From Alphaproteobacteria bacterium (lineage in GTDB: Bacteria > Pseudomonadota > Alphaproteobacteria > Rickettsiales > UBA1997), in NCBI GenBank assembly GCA_014190355.1, contig BJGH01000012.1, positions 1 to 38,910 of the forward strand: 38,910 nucleotides of DNA. The letters run 5' to 3'. The notes under the pieces were generated by a model, which had not been told where the DNA came from, did no database searches, and saw only the letters and a list, made by a program, of their open reading frames with translations. The position numbers and the translations under genes are program-made. Of this stretch, positions 9,157-18,394 are shown one piece after another (positions within the stretch are counted from its first letter, which is position 1; every line of letters starts with the position of its first letter).

Positions 9157-9444
9157 TTATCCTATAAAAATTTTAATTGATGAATCAGGCAATTTAAAAT
9201 CCAAAACCTTACTTGGATAATGCCAATAAATAAAAGCCCTCAATGATGATTGTTGAGAATTTAAACTTTTAAATTTCTTCCAACCTTTGAATGTCAAAAT
9301 TGTTAAGACAAATGTTAAAGTTTTTAAACCCATTATTAATCCAATTGCTATAGGTAAAATTCCTGCCATCGCTTCATCAATTGACCAAAACAAAAATTTT
9401 GCTGGATCGTCTAAATGTTGAGGTATATAAAATTTTTCATTCAT
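9157..9444 (-). CDS. traL: TraL-like conjugative pilus assembly protein
   Basis: This 95-residue protein matches F-type TraL. It begins with YIPQHLDDPAKFLFWSIDE, followed by hydrophobic segments (AGILPIAIGLIMGLKTLTF and VLTILTF), then a basic segment and a C-terminal IYWHYPSKVLDFKLPDSS. TraL is an inner-membrane protein needed for pilus assembly. The length agrees with the family (about 90-95) and no lesion is visible. It starts two bases after the traA stop and ends one base before the traE start, the standard traA-traL-traE order. Confidence 0.85.
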   Translation of the reverse strand: MNEKFYIPQHLDDPAKFLFWSIDEAMAGILPIAIGLIMGLKTLTFVLTILTFKGWKKFKSLNSQQSSLRAFIYWHYPSKVLDFKLPDSSIKIFIG

Positions 9445-9446
9445 AG

Positions 9447-9743
9447 CTATATTATTGCCGATATTCCCCCAGTCACTATACTAGGACCAACCCCCAAAAC
9501 CATTCCAAGCACAACTGGAACAACTAAATTTTTGATACTTCCTGTTGTTGCAGACCAAATAACTCCTCCGATTACCGATGCCAACGCAACAAGTTTTCCA
9601 CCATTTCCTGTAATTAATCCCTCAGTTTTTGAAACAACTTCCTGCAATTCTTCTCCTCCCGTCCCTGCAAACAAAAGATCTGGACAAAAAACTACCATTA
9701 TTGTTATGACGACTATGAACGATTCCCTAGTAAATGTTTTCAT
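9447..9743 (-). CDS. traA: TraA-like conjugative pilin
   Basis: This 98-residue pilin precursor has a basic N-terminus and hydrophobic leader (SFIVVITIMVVFCPDLLFAG) with a probable cleavage near Ala/Gly. Then come a polar segment and two hydrophobic helices separated by a short loop (KLVALASVIGGVIWSATTG; NLVVPVVLGMVLGVGPSIV), the F-type TraA or VirB2 topology. It is the first gene of the minus-strand tra operon. Unusually, its codons 6-10 contain a near-perfect replication iteron in reverse orientation (9713-9727). Upstream lies the replication origin region, so tra transcription may start within it. Confidence 0.8.
   Translation of the reverse strand: MKTFTRESFIVVITIMVVFCPDLLFAGTGGEELQEVVSKTEGLITGNGGKLVALASVIGGVIWSATTGSIKNLVVPVVLGMVLGVGPSIVTGGISAII
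9713..9727 (-). promoter_or_regulatory. Iteron-like site inside traA
   Basis: Read on the minus strand this site is GGGAATCGTTCATAG, one mismatch from the origin iteron GGGAATCATTCATAG. The preceding TTTACTA also matches the flank of the last origin iteron (10366-10386). It lies 16 bases inside the pilin reading frame, 250 bases from the first origin iteron and in the opposite orientation. A Rep-binding role is inference. Confidence 0.55.
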
Positions 9744-10920
9744 AAATTTGTTTATTTTGTTTATTATTTGTTTATTTAGTTTATTATAAATAAACTTTTA
9801 TATTATTTTCAAGATTTATTTTAATTTTGTTTCAAATTTGTAAATCAAAACAACTAACATTCGGAAAGCCTATCGTTAATATTAATAGATTCTATACGGG
9901 TTTATTTATAATAAACTTTTCTTTTGAAATTGATTTTGAAAAATATACTCATATCCATAAATATCGGCTTTTAGTGGGGAAACATTCATAGAAATTGATT
10001 GTATTGACTATCAAAGCCTATTTATCAGTGAATTTTCTGGTATTTTAAAGCAAATTTTTATACAAAACCTCTAGATAAGGGATTAATAACCTCCTCTTTT
10101 TTAACAAATATCGTCGAAAATTGGATTATATTAATAAAATATTGTCATATTATAGGGAATCATTCATAGCAATAGTGGGGAATCATTCATAGCTTAGTTA
10201 TCTTCCCCCCTACCCTTTGGATGTCCAAAGCCTTGATTTAGTTGGATTGGGACTAAATTTAAAAAATTTATTTAGCAGTTGGGAATCATTCATAGCTATA
10301 TTAAGGAATCATTCATAAATATCCTACGGAATCATTCATAATTTTAGTAGGGAATTGTTCATAGATTTACTAAGGAATCATTCATAACTATGAATGAATT
10401 GAAGCCTGAAAATATTAGCTTCGAGGGAGAATAATATTTCATTAACCCTTTATATTCCTTTAATATCCCTAATTAATCTTATTTATTCAATACATATATG
10501 TTTGAATTTTTTTATAAGATATTTATGTAATTACCTTTTTAAATTTTATATTAGATATTTGATATATTAAGTTAGAAACCTTTATGTAATTTAAAACATT
10601 AAAAAAACAGAATACTTATTTATGTGATAAATATTTAATTTATTATAGTAATGTTTAAACACAATTATAATTTATTAATGTTATAAAATTAAAAACATAA
10701 TATAACTTTAGATCATATACAAAACATAAAACCTAATTTAAGTATATAAAGGTTAAGAAAATAGTTAATGTTATAAAATTAATCTGTGATACTACATTTT
10801 TAAATTATTTAAAAAAAATATTGATTATTAATTTTAAAATACATATAAATTACAAAAATCATAAAACATATTATTCTTTTATATATGTTTTAAATGTTAA
10901 AACCATTTTATATTTAATTT
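9744..10920. other. Replication origin region (iteron-type oriV, AT-rich DUE)
   Basis: This 1.2-kb gene-free region separates the tra operon from parA. It contains eight direct iterons plus one inverted copy between 9976 and 10400, a perfect small dyad CTTTGGATGTCCAAAG at 10215-10230 beside a C-run, and from about 10430 to 10920 a stretch that is almost wholly A/T with few G or C. The A/T block is a good candidate for the duplex-unwinding element. Iterons next to a rep gene with an adjacent AT-rich block is the classic iteron-plasmid arrangement. The promoters for parA and traA must also lie here. Confidence 0.8.
9976..10400 (+). repeat. Iteron array, consensus GGGAATCATTCATAG
   Basis: Copies start at about 9976 (GGGGAAACATTCATAG), 10155, 10177, 10281, 10305, 10328, 10350 (GGGAATTGTTCATAG) and 10374. 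An inverted copy, CTATGAATGAATT, lies at 10388-10400 directly abutting the last direct copy. The spacing is irregular: pairs about 22 apart (10155/10177, 10281/10305, 10328/10350/10374) separated by longer gaps. The near 22-24-base spacing in the clusters places sites on the same DNA face, as expected for Rep binding. The inverted last pair could serve autoregulation or handcuffing. Confidence 0.85.
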
Positions 10921-11532
10921 ATGGCAAAAAAAGATAGTGGAAAAAAAATTACAGTATATACTTTAAAAGGAGGGGAGGGTAAAACAACCATAGCCTGTGC
11001 TATAGCTTTAGAAGGGGATTGGGCTATCATAACAAATGATGTTCACTCGGATTTAACTTCAGCATTAAAGGAGGAAAGCTATTTAGTTTTGGATCCACAT
11101 CACCCTTTACCGACCAAAGAAGATTTATTTGGAGCAAATATAATTTTTGATCCAGGTGGATTTTTGGATGAGCGAATGATAGATGCTATTAAAATGAGTG
11201 ATTATGTAATTATTCCGGTCACTGAATTTGGTAAAAAATTAAATACAGAAAGATTTATGGCTTCAGTTTTTGAAATTGAACAATACAACAAAAATATAGT
11301 TATTGTTTTAAACAAAATTACTGACGAGACCGCCAAAATTGCTAAAGAGGAGCTTAAAAAACAGAAATATAATTATCCTGTTTTTGAAATGAAAAAAAAT
11401 GAAGCTTTTGAAATTATGTTAAATGAAGGAATTCCAATTTCGCAGATTGTTAAAAGGGGAGGGTTGTTTAAAAGATGGTTTTCTCAAGTTGACAATCAAT
11501 TACAAAATTTAATTAATTATATTAACAAATAA
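10921..11532 (+). CDS. parA: ParA/MinD-family partition ATPase
   Basis: This 203-residue ParA-type ATPase segregates plasmid copies with a partner DNA-binding protein. It carries the deviant Walker A motif KGGEGKTT (residues 16-23), a switch/Walker B-like segment IIFDPGGFLDE (normally D.P..., here DPGG), the YVIIPVTEF segment, and the VLNKITD nucleotide-specificity motif. It is short and lacks an N-terminal HTH, so it is a small type Ib-like ParA. It is followed after 10 bases by a small basic protein and then rep, forming a par-rep cassette beside the iterons. No strong Shine-Dalgarno sequence precedes the ATG. Confidence 0.85.
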   Translation: MAKKDSGKKITVYTLKGGEGKTTIACAIALEGDWAIITNDVHSDLTSALKEESYLVLDPHHPLPTKEDLFGANIIFDPGGFLDERMIDAIKMSDYVIIPVTEFGKKLNTERFMASVFEIEQYNKNIVIVLNKITDETAKIAKEELKKQKYNYPVFEMKKNEAFEIMLNEGIPISQIVKRGGLFKRWFSQVDNQLQNLINYINK

Positions 11533-11542
11533 AGGAGTCATT

Positions 11543-11851
11543 ATGGCAAAAAAAATAGATTTAACAAAATTTAAAAAACCAACTAATTCATATTTGCAAA
11601 AAAGTTCCGAAAATATTGCTCAAAACGAAGTAAATTCGTCAACAGTATCTGAAAAAAAAGCAAATAACAAAATTAGTAAAAAAGAAAAAACTGAAAAAAA
11701 AGGGCGACCTTTGACTGGATCTGAGCCCTTAAATTGTGTTGTTTCTTTAAACTTTAGTGAAAGTGAAGTTCAAAAAATTAAAAATAAAGCAGGAATGGTT
11801 CCGATGACAAAATATCTAAGAGCTATTTTAAGTGACGCAAAAGTTATTTAA
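11543..11851 (+). CDS. Small basic DNA-binding protein, probable partition partner (RHH-like)
   Basis: This 102-residue protein has an AGGAG ribosome site seven bases upstream of its ATG. Its first 55 residues are Lys/Ser/Asn-rich and probably disordered. The C-terminal part (about 58-102) starts with KKGRPLTGSEPLNCVVSLNF, followed by a two-helix pattern SESEVQKIKNKAG and MTKYLRAILSDA, which looks like a ribbon-helix-helix fold with strand VVSLNF. Position directly after parA suggests it is the ParB/ParG-like centromere-binding partner; its disordered basic N-terminus would fit ATPase stimulation as in ParG. The function is inference from context. Confidence 0.6.
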   Translation: MAKKIDLTKFKKPTNSYLQKSSENIAQNEVNSSTVSEKKANNKISKKEKTEKKGRPLTGSEPLNCVVSLNFSESEVQKIKNKAGMVPMTKYLRAILSDAKVI

Positions 11852-11912
11852 TTAATATCTATAATAATATTTTTAAATTATAGATATGATATAAAAGATA
11901 TAACATATAAAA

Positions 11913-13520
11913 ATGAGTCAAAATAATAAATTAGAAAAATACACTGATAAATCAGTTCAACTAAATATGTTTGAATTGCTTGATCCATCTTTAAAAGACT
12001 ATTCAAATAGTATTGAATTATATGATACTATGCCGAAATATCATATTGGTGGAGTTGAAAGAGAAAAAGGTAAAAAAGTAGAATCTTTGCCAATTCTAAC
12101 CAGAGAATTTATTCATCGCTCTAAGCATTACAAGATTGATATTGCTCCAGCAGCAATTTTTGATAAAAAATCAGGCAAAACAATATATTATTATGCCTCG
12201 CAGCGAGAAGAATTGGTTGAAGATGCACTAAGAAAAATTGCTACTAAAGGAAGAGTTCGGGAATTTCTTGATAAAAATGAAGTAAAGGTTGGGGTTATTT
12301 TTAGTTACTATGAAGTGCAACAAGAACTAGAAAAAATGGGACACGGCTATTCGATTGCGGAAATTAAAATAGCAATTGAAATTTTATCGAAAGCTGTAAT
12401 TGAAGTGACATCAAAGGATGACGAAATATCTATAACAAATAATTTTTTTACATCGGTAGGTAAGGAAACCCATGAAATGAATGGCAAGGAGAGAGTTGTA
12501 GTAATTTTCCATTCGCTTGTGAGTAAATCAATTAATTCTGGAAATTATCGTCTTTTTAACTACGACAAACATATGCGACTTAAAATGCAATTGTCGAGAT
12601 GGCTTCACAAAAGAATCTCTCATATGTTTTTACAAGCAACAATAACTAATCCTTATGAAATAAAACTATCAACAATAGTTAGAGATTCTGGAATGAAAGA
12701 ATATAAAACTATATCGGAAAGAGCTCGTCAGGTTGAAAAATCACTGAATGAATTAATGAAACCTGAAATCAATGTTATTTCTAAATGGCAAAAAAATATT
12801 GAAAGTGAAAAAAATAAAATTCTCGATGTAAAATATTCATTGTTTATGAGTGAAAGCTTTGTTTTTGATACTAAGAAAGCCAATCGCCTAACAAACCAGC
12901 GTCTTGAGAATGAAATTGAGGGATCAAGTTTTAATATAGATGAACTAAGAAGTGAAATTGAAAAGCCAATTTATGGACTTACCAAAACGATAGTTAATAG
13001 TACTTTAAATAAAATAAAAAATAAAAACGATTATGATAATGTAGTTGATGCCTTAGAGGCCGTTAGGGAATATATTGAAAGTAAAAGTCAGCAAAAAGAA
13101 GAAATTATTAATATTGCAATTTCTAAAACAGCATTGAGGGAGAATTGGAAGCCAAAAAATAGATTTAAACAGAAAGATTTGTTTGAACAACAAGAAAAAA
13201 ATAGCATTATAAAAGAAGATATAGAAAAAAATAAAAAAGAAAAAAATGAAAACTACCAAAAATTAAAAAATAACCCCGATGTTATAAAATTATTTGAACA
13301 TATAAAAAACAAATTTGCTGGGGATGATTGGAATAAATGGCTAAATAATCTTGATATAGAATCTTTCTCTGATGATATAATAGTATTTAATGTTGCTGAA
13401 AAATTTTATCGTGATTGGATTATAAAGTATTTTATAGATAATAATAAATTACTAAATGAGATAATTGAAGTTATTCCGACATTAAGATCAGTAAAAATTA
13501 TATATAGAGAAAAGGAATAG
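11913..13520 (+). CDS. Plasmid replication initiator with DnaA_N-like C-terminus
   Basis: This 535-residue initiator sits just downstream of parA and the iterons. Residues about 90-380 carry winged-helix-like segments typical of plasmid Rep proteins (LTREFIHRSKHYKIDIAPAA; RLKMQLSRWLHKRISHMF; ARQVEKSLNELMKP). A Lys/Glu-rich linker (about 415-445) leads to a C-terminal domain of about 85 residues resembling the DnaA N-terminal domain, including FAGDDWNKWLNNLDIESFSDD, then VFNVAEKFYRDWI and VIPTLRSVKIIYRE. Rep proteins with a DnaA_N-like module are known from Rickettsia plasmids; that module normally contacts the replicative helicase. Iteron binding is inferred. The gene is intact and followed by a terminator. 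Confidence 0.8.
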   Translation: MSQNNKLEKYTDKSVQLNMFELLDPSLKDYSNSIELYDTMPKYHIGGVEREKGKKVESLPILTREFIHRSKHYKIDIAPAAIFDKKSGKTIYYYASQREELVEDALRKIATKGRVREFLDKNEVKVGVIFSYYEVQQELEKMGHGYSIAEIKIAIEILSKAVIEVTSKDDEISITNNFFTSVGKETHEMNGKERVVVIFHSLVSKSINSGNYRLFNYDKHMRLKMQLSRWLHKRISHMFLQATITNPYEIKLSTIVRDSGMKEYKTISERARQVEKSLNELMKPEINVISKWQKNIESEKNKILDVKYSLFMSESFVFDTKKANRLTNQRLENEIEGSSFNIDELRSEIEKPIYGLTKTIVNSTLNKIKNKNDYDNVVDALEAVREYIESKSQQKEEIINIAISKTALRENWKPKNRFKQKDLFEQQEKNSIIKEDIEKNKKEKNENYQKLKNNPDVIKLFEHIKNKFAGDDWNKWLNNLDIESFSDDIIVFNVAEKFYRDWIIKYFIDNNKLLNEIIEVIPTLRSVKIIYREKE

Positions 13521-13567
13521 GGGGAGTCAAATTTAATTATAACAATTAAATAATCGGGAATCACCAC

Positions 13568-13628
13568 CACACAAACCCAAGTGTGTGTGCCATATTCACA
13601 GCCATAGTTTGGCTATGGGGTTTTTTTA
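13568..13628 (+). terminator. Rho-independent terminator after rep
   Basis: A CCATAG/CTATGG stem with a TTTGG loop (13602-13618) is followed by GG and seven T residues. Just before it lies a second small hairpin, CACACA...TGTGTG (13569-13588). This is a convincing terminator for the par-rep transcript, placed before the convergent kinase remnant. Confidence 0.8.
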
Positions 13629-13697
13629 TTCTGACACATTCTCGACAGATATATTTTATTTATTTATAAAATAATTTCAATAAATTTATTTAAATAT

Positions 13698-15330
13698 TTA
13701 TTTTTTGTTTGGAAACATATGAATAATTTTGTTATTTTTTTTCTTAGATTTAACTGGTTTAGATGGCAAAAGAATGCAATATTTAACTCCATATTCTTCG
13801 TCAATAATTTTGATAATTCCTTGATTTTCTTCAATCAAAGAAGTTGTTTGATTGATTGTGCATGAGTTTTTTAGAATTGATTGACGAAATTCTTCATTTC
13901 CCATTCCAGAATCTTTGATTATAATGCTTATATATTGATAGCCTTTTTATTTCGCAGAAATTGTTTGATAATTCAACTTTATCACTTCTTTTACAAAAAA
14001 TAAAACTTCGCGACAAAATATTTTCAATAATCTTAATAAAATCAGCTTGACTTATATCAATATTATTAAGTTCTGAAATTCTGTTTATGATAGTAATCTC
14101 GCGAGAATATATTTCAGGATAAAGCATATCAAGACATTTTTGTATTGTATCGCTATGATTAAAATCTGTCGTATGTATATGTTGTTTTTGAAACTGGTCT
14201 CTTATCTCAAAAGCTAAATGAAGTTTAGAGTTTTGATCTTGAAGTTGTTGCTTACTTTTTTGAAGTTATAAGTTGCTATTGGCTAAATCACAACGATATT
14301 CATTAACTTTTAACAAGGCTTGATTTAGTTTATTAATTTCGTTGAAAGGGTGTTTTATATCTTTTGTATAATCATCAATATTTTCATTTTTTAAAATGGC
14401 GTTAGTTAAATTAAAAAGGTTGTTAATTGGAACAATTAAAATTTTATAAAAGAACGATAAGATTATCGAAATAGAAACAATTGAAAAAAATAATTCAAAT
14501 ATATATCTCCTAAAATTATATTTGAAAGGCTCGAAAATAATTGAATTATTTTCTGAGATGATAATGGTAAAGGGGTAGGTTGATAATTTAGCAAATGCCA
14601 CAAAAATTCTATCATTAGCTTCATATTCTTTACTAATCTTACCAAAATTACCATTAAAATCAATGTCTCTAAAAAACTTTAAAGGAATATCTAATTTATC
14701 ATTTGATTGGGCTATAATATTTTGATTATTATCTAGAATAACTATACCAATATTTTTTTCTTGAAAATTTTTTAGAAGATATTTTATTACAGAATCTATA
14801 TCTATCCTTGCATATAAACTTCCAATGAATTTTTGATTATTATTGGTTATTCCAAAATTAACTGGCAAATATGATTTATGATCAAGAATTTCAAGAGAAT
14901 CAAAGTTTAATGTCCAAGGATTGTCTTTGGATAAAACTGCAAGATGATTGTCATAAAAATTTGGATTTTTAGCACTAATAAAATTGAATTTAATCCAATT
15001 AATTAAGCGTAATGTGTCTAGATTTGTATCAAAACTAAAATTATTTTTTAATAATTTATTAATGGAACTTTCATTAAAATTATCGTTAATCCTTTTGCCA
15101 TAAAATTCAGCCTGATGAAAAATATTATCTAGCAATATTTCCATACTATTGGCGGTTAATGAAGCATAAGAAAGATATTTTTGTTCTAAGGTATTTTGAT
15201 GGCTTTTATATGAAATAAAAACTAAGATATTATGAACAATACAAATGGCTATCATAATAGCAAAGACGAATAACAAATATTTCTTTGAAAAAATATTAAA
15301 TATTTTAAAAAATTCTTTAATTTTATTCAT
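13698..15330 (-). pseudogene. Membrane sensor histidine kinase (PDC/Cache sensor), broken by stop and frameshift
   Basis: The first frame (15330-14266) has a transmembrane helix (YLLFVFAIMIAICIVHNIL), a periplasmic sensor of about 240 residues with PDC/Cache features (SLYARIDIDSVIKYLLKNF; GIVILDNNQNIIAQSNDK), a second helix (ELFFSIVSISIILSFFYKIL) and a HAMP-like region. An in-frame TAA (14266-14268) interrupts a coiled-coil that continues in the same frame as LQKSKQQLQDQNSKL, with a DHp/ATPase-like segment down to about 13950. A one-base excess in the A-run near 13946 then shifts frame, and the last part (from about 13945, ATG at 13904) contains IIIKDSGMGNEEF, the DxGxG ATP-binding box, and a C-terminal KYCILLP strand. 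The catalytic core is eroded. It diverges from the protease and TonB receptor genes and may have been their signalling partner. Confidence 0.8.
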
Positions 15331-15382
15331 TTTATTTTGGCTTTGTTAAGTTGATAATTTCACAAATTTTATTTTAATTTTT

Positions 15383-16258
15383 ATGGCAAATATTGCGATA
15401 GTTTTTTTATTACTAAATTTTGTAAGTTTTTATGTGAGTGATAATAAAAAATTTCCACTTATAATCTTTATTTTAATGCTGTTAAGTAGCATTTATTCTG
15501 GAGTTATAGGCTTTTATGCTCTAATAGTAATTGCTTTTTTTGGCTTAAATATTTATTGGTTTTATCAAAAAAAATTTTCGCCAAAAATACATTTTTTAAA
15601 CTTCATTTTGATAATAATTTTAACCTTACTTAGTTTTGCCCATTTAATTCCAAACATTGAAAATATTGAGTTAATTAGCAATTATAATTTAAGTGAAAAT
15701 AACAAAAACTTTTCCATTTGGTATAATTTTGACAAGCCATTAATTGCTATTTTTATGCTATATTTTGCCTATAAAATTCCAAGAAATTTTAGCGAATATA
15801 AAAAAATTCTTATAGATTCCTTAATGATATTTGTTTGCCTTGCAGTCTTAATATTATTGGTTGGAAAGTTATCAGGTTTTTTGATTTACGAAACTAAAAA
15901 TCTGAATTTTAGCATTTTTATTTTATGGTTTTTTAAAAATCTTTTCTTAACAATATTTGCCGAAGAATTTTTCTTTCGCTTTTTTTTACAAAAAAATTTA
16001 GGGAAAATTTTACAAAAAACTTGGCTAAAATCTTCTCAAAAAAAATATCTAAATCCCTCAATTATTTCTATCCTAATTATCTCGATAATCTTTGGAGTTT
16101 TGCATTTAAAAATGGGAATTATTTTTGCAATAATTGCTATTCTAGCCAGCCTTGGCTATGGCTATGCCTATTATCGTACTAACTATATTGAATCGGCAAT
16201 TTTAGTGCATTTTCTAATAAATCTTTGTCATTTCTTGTTTTTTAAATATGGGTTTTAG
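15383..16258 (+). CDS. CPBP-family intramembrane glutamic protease
   Basis: This 291-residue polytopic membrane protein has about eight hydrophobic segments. The C-terminal half holds the CPBP/Rce1 signature: FAEEFFFRFFLQ (EExxxR, near residues 193-198), then IIFGVLHLKMG with the FxxxH motif, and IESAILVHFLINLCHF with the final conserved His. CPBP proteases cleave membrane-embedded substrates and can process prenylated proteins or bacteriocins; the substrate here is unknown. It begins 52 bases from the start of the divergent kinase remnant, so the two probably shared a control region. No lesion is visible. Confidence 0.8.
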   Translation: MANIAIVFLLLNFVSFYVSDNKKFPLIIFILMLLSSIYSGVIGFYALIVIAFFGLNIYWFYQKKFSPKIHFLNFILIIILTLLSFAHLIPNIENIELISNYNLSENNKNFSIWYNFDKPLIAIFMLYFAYKIPRNFSEYKKILIDSLMIFVCLAVLILLVGKLSGFLIYETKNLNFSIFILWFFKNLFLTIFAEEFFFRFFLQKNLGKILQKTWLKSSQKKYLNPSIISILIISIIFGVLHLKMGIIFAIIAILASLGYGYAYYRTNYIESAILVHFLINLCHFLFFKYGF

Positions 16259-16459
16259 TTAAAAGATTTTGTTATATAAATAATTTATTGTTCATTATTT
16301 TGATTTATAAAATTCAAATTTAATTTTTTTGAGCTAAAAAATTTGAAATTGATATATTATCAAATATCATAGATAAAATATCAGAATATATTAATTGATA
16401 TAATCAAATTGTTCAAAAATTGATAATTTTAAAATATAACAAAATGATTTTGAATCTTT

Positions 16460-18394
16460 TTGTTAGTTAAATTAACAAAATTAAATATCCCAGAGATCGC
16501 TGATATTGCTGATTTTGAAATAGTATCAGCTTCCAAAGAAAAAGAACCAATCTTTGAAACTGCTTCATCTGTTTATGTTTTAAATAGTAATGATATAAGA
16601 AGGTCTGGTGCAACCAGTATACCAGAAGCATTAAGATTGATTCCAGGAATAGAAGTTTATAGGTCAGGTTCAAGTAAATGGTCTGTTACATCACGAGGAT
16701 TTGGAAAACTATACGATAATAAAATATTGGTGATGATAGATGGTAGAGAAGTTCATAGCTCAGTCTTTAGTGGAGCTAATTGGGATATAACCGATTTAAT
16801 AATTGATGATATTGACAGAATAGAAGTTGTAAGAGGAGGTTCAACAACAACTTGGGGAGCTAATAGCCTTAACGGCGTTATAAATGTTATTACAAAAAAA
16901 TCTCAATATACACAAGGAAATCTTTTTTCGGCTCTATATGGAAATAAGGAAAGAAGCTTAGAATACAGATATGGAGGCAATAAAAATGATTTATTTTATC
17001 GTGTATATGGCAAAAAAATTTATCGCGATTCATTAAGGAATAGTGATGATAATAGAGGAATAAAGGGTTCATCAGCCAATGATGATTGGCAAATGAATAA
17101 AGCTGGATTTCGAGCTGATTGGAAAAAATCATTACGAGATGAAATTACTCTGCAAGGTGATATTCACCAAGGAGAGGAAAACCAAGATTTATATATTCCA
17201 ACTATTGAAAAGACTCCAATCAAGGATAGTGAAAAGGTGAGGGGGGTAAATATTGATCTAAGATGGAAACATGATTTCAATAAAAATAGCCTTATCAACC
17301 TTCATAGCTATGTTGATAATACTAATAGAAAGTCTAAAATTTATGAAATTAACAGAAATATCATATCGTTTGATGGCGAGTATCACTTGAAATCTAGCAA
17401 AAAAAATAAAATTAAAATTGGTATAGGATTTAGAAGCACTAACGATCAGATTGAGAACGGAATTGTAAATAATATTGTTTTAACAAAATTTTCTCCAAAC
17501 AATATAAGATCAAATTTGTATAATGCTTTTGTTCAAGATAACTATTCAATTATTCCTGATAAGCTTGATTTTACAATTGGTTCAAAATTTGAACATCATT
17601 ATTTAACTGGAAGTCATTTCCTTCCAAGTTCCCAGCTACGGTGGATGCCTAATAAACAAAATATTTTATGGACTTCTTATTCAAAAGGCATTAGACAACC
17701 AACCAGACTTGATACTAATTTAAGGATATTAACAGCAAACAATGGACCAATTAAAATATATTGGCAGGGTAATGAGGATTTCAAAGCAGAACAAATAAAA
17801 TCTTACGAAATAGGATATCGCAATAGATCATTTAAAAAGTTAGAATTAGATTTATCTCTTTTTTATAATGAGTATGATAATGTAAGAAGTTTTGAACCAG
17901 AATTAAGTAAATTCCAATATAAATTATATAATAAATCCAGTGCTAAAACACATGGTCTTAATTCTAGCCTAAATGTAAATGTATTAAACAATTGGAAATT
18001 GTTGTTTGGATATAGCTATGTTGATGTTAATTTAAAATATAAACCTGACAGTAAAGATAATTTATCAATATATGATGAAGGATCTTCCCCAAAGCATCAA
18101 TTCCAGTTTCAATCGCGCTATAATTTGACTAATAAAGTCGATTTTGATATTACAATTTTTAAATATTCAGATCTTAGTAATATTTCATTAAGAAATAATT
18201 CATCATTTTCAATTAAAGGATATACCAGAACCGATTTAAGAATTGCTTATCGACCACTCGAAAATATTGAAATTAGTTTAGTTGGACAAAAATTGTTCAG
18301 CGGATCAAACAAAGAAACCACTAGGCCATTATATGGCACACAAAATGCTACATATGGTAATCAAATTTATGGCAACATTAAGTGGAAATTTTGA
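16460..18394 (+). CDS. TonB-dependent outer-membrane receptor, signal peptide not visible
   Basis: This 644-residue receptor has a plug domain (about 25-155: IVSASKEKEPIFETASSVYV, NDIRRSGATSIPEALRLIPG, VTSRGFG, ILVMIDGREV, DRIEVVRGGSTTTWGANSLN, GVINVITK) and a 22-stranded-type barrel ending in an aromatic NIKWKF, the outer-membrane assembly signature. It belongs to the receptor subfamily often encoded beside YfiR-type proteins and sensor proteins. The frame opens at TTG and has an in-frame TGA just upstream (16451-16453). An ATG at 16444 lies in another frame and gives only eight codons. No N-terminal signal peptide is therefore encoded in frame, so export may be lost through a recent frameshift. 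The YfiR gene follows with a stop/start overlap. Confidence 0.8.
   Translation: MLVKLTKLNIPEIADIADFEIVSASKEKEPIFETASSVYVLNSNDIRRSGATSIPEALRLIPGIEVYRSGSSKWSVTSRGFGKLYDNKILVMIDGREVHSSVFSGANWDITDLIIDDIDRIEVVRGGSTTTWGANSLNGVINVITKKSQYTQGNLFSALYGNKERSLEYRYGGNKNDLFYRVYGKKIYRDSLRNSDDNRGIKGSSANDDWQMNKAGFRADWKKSLRDEITLQGDIHQGEENQDLYIPTIEKTPIKDSEKVRGVNIDLRWKHDFNKNSLINLHSYVDNTNRKSKIYEINRNIISFDGEYHLKSSKKNKIKIGIGFRSTNDQIENGIVNNIVLTKFSPNNIRSNLYNAFVQDNYSIIPDKLDFTIGSKFEHHYLTGSHFLPSSQLRWMPNKQNILWTSYSKGIRQPTRLDTNLRILTANNGPIKIYWQGNEDFKAEQIKSYEIGYRNRSFKKLELDLSLFYNEYDNVRSFEPELSKFQYKLYNKSSAKTHGLNSSLNVNVLNNWKLLFGYSYVDVNLKYKPDSKDNLSIYDEGSSPKHQFQFQSRYNLTNKVDFDITIFKYSDLSNISLRNNSSFSIKGYTRTDLRIAYRPLENIEISLVGQKLFSGSNKETTRPLYGTQNATYGNQIYGNIKWKF

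Noticed and set aside
9976-10400. CRISPR array
   Set aside because: The repeats are only about 15 bases, unevenly spaced, and include an inverted copy beside parA/rep; they fit iterons, and no cas gene is present.
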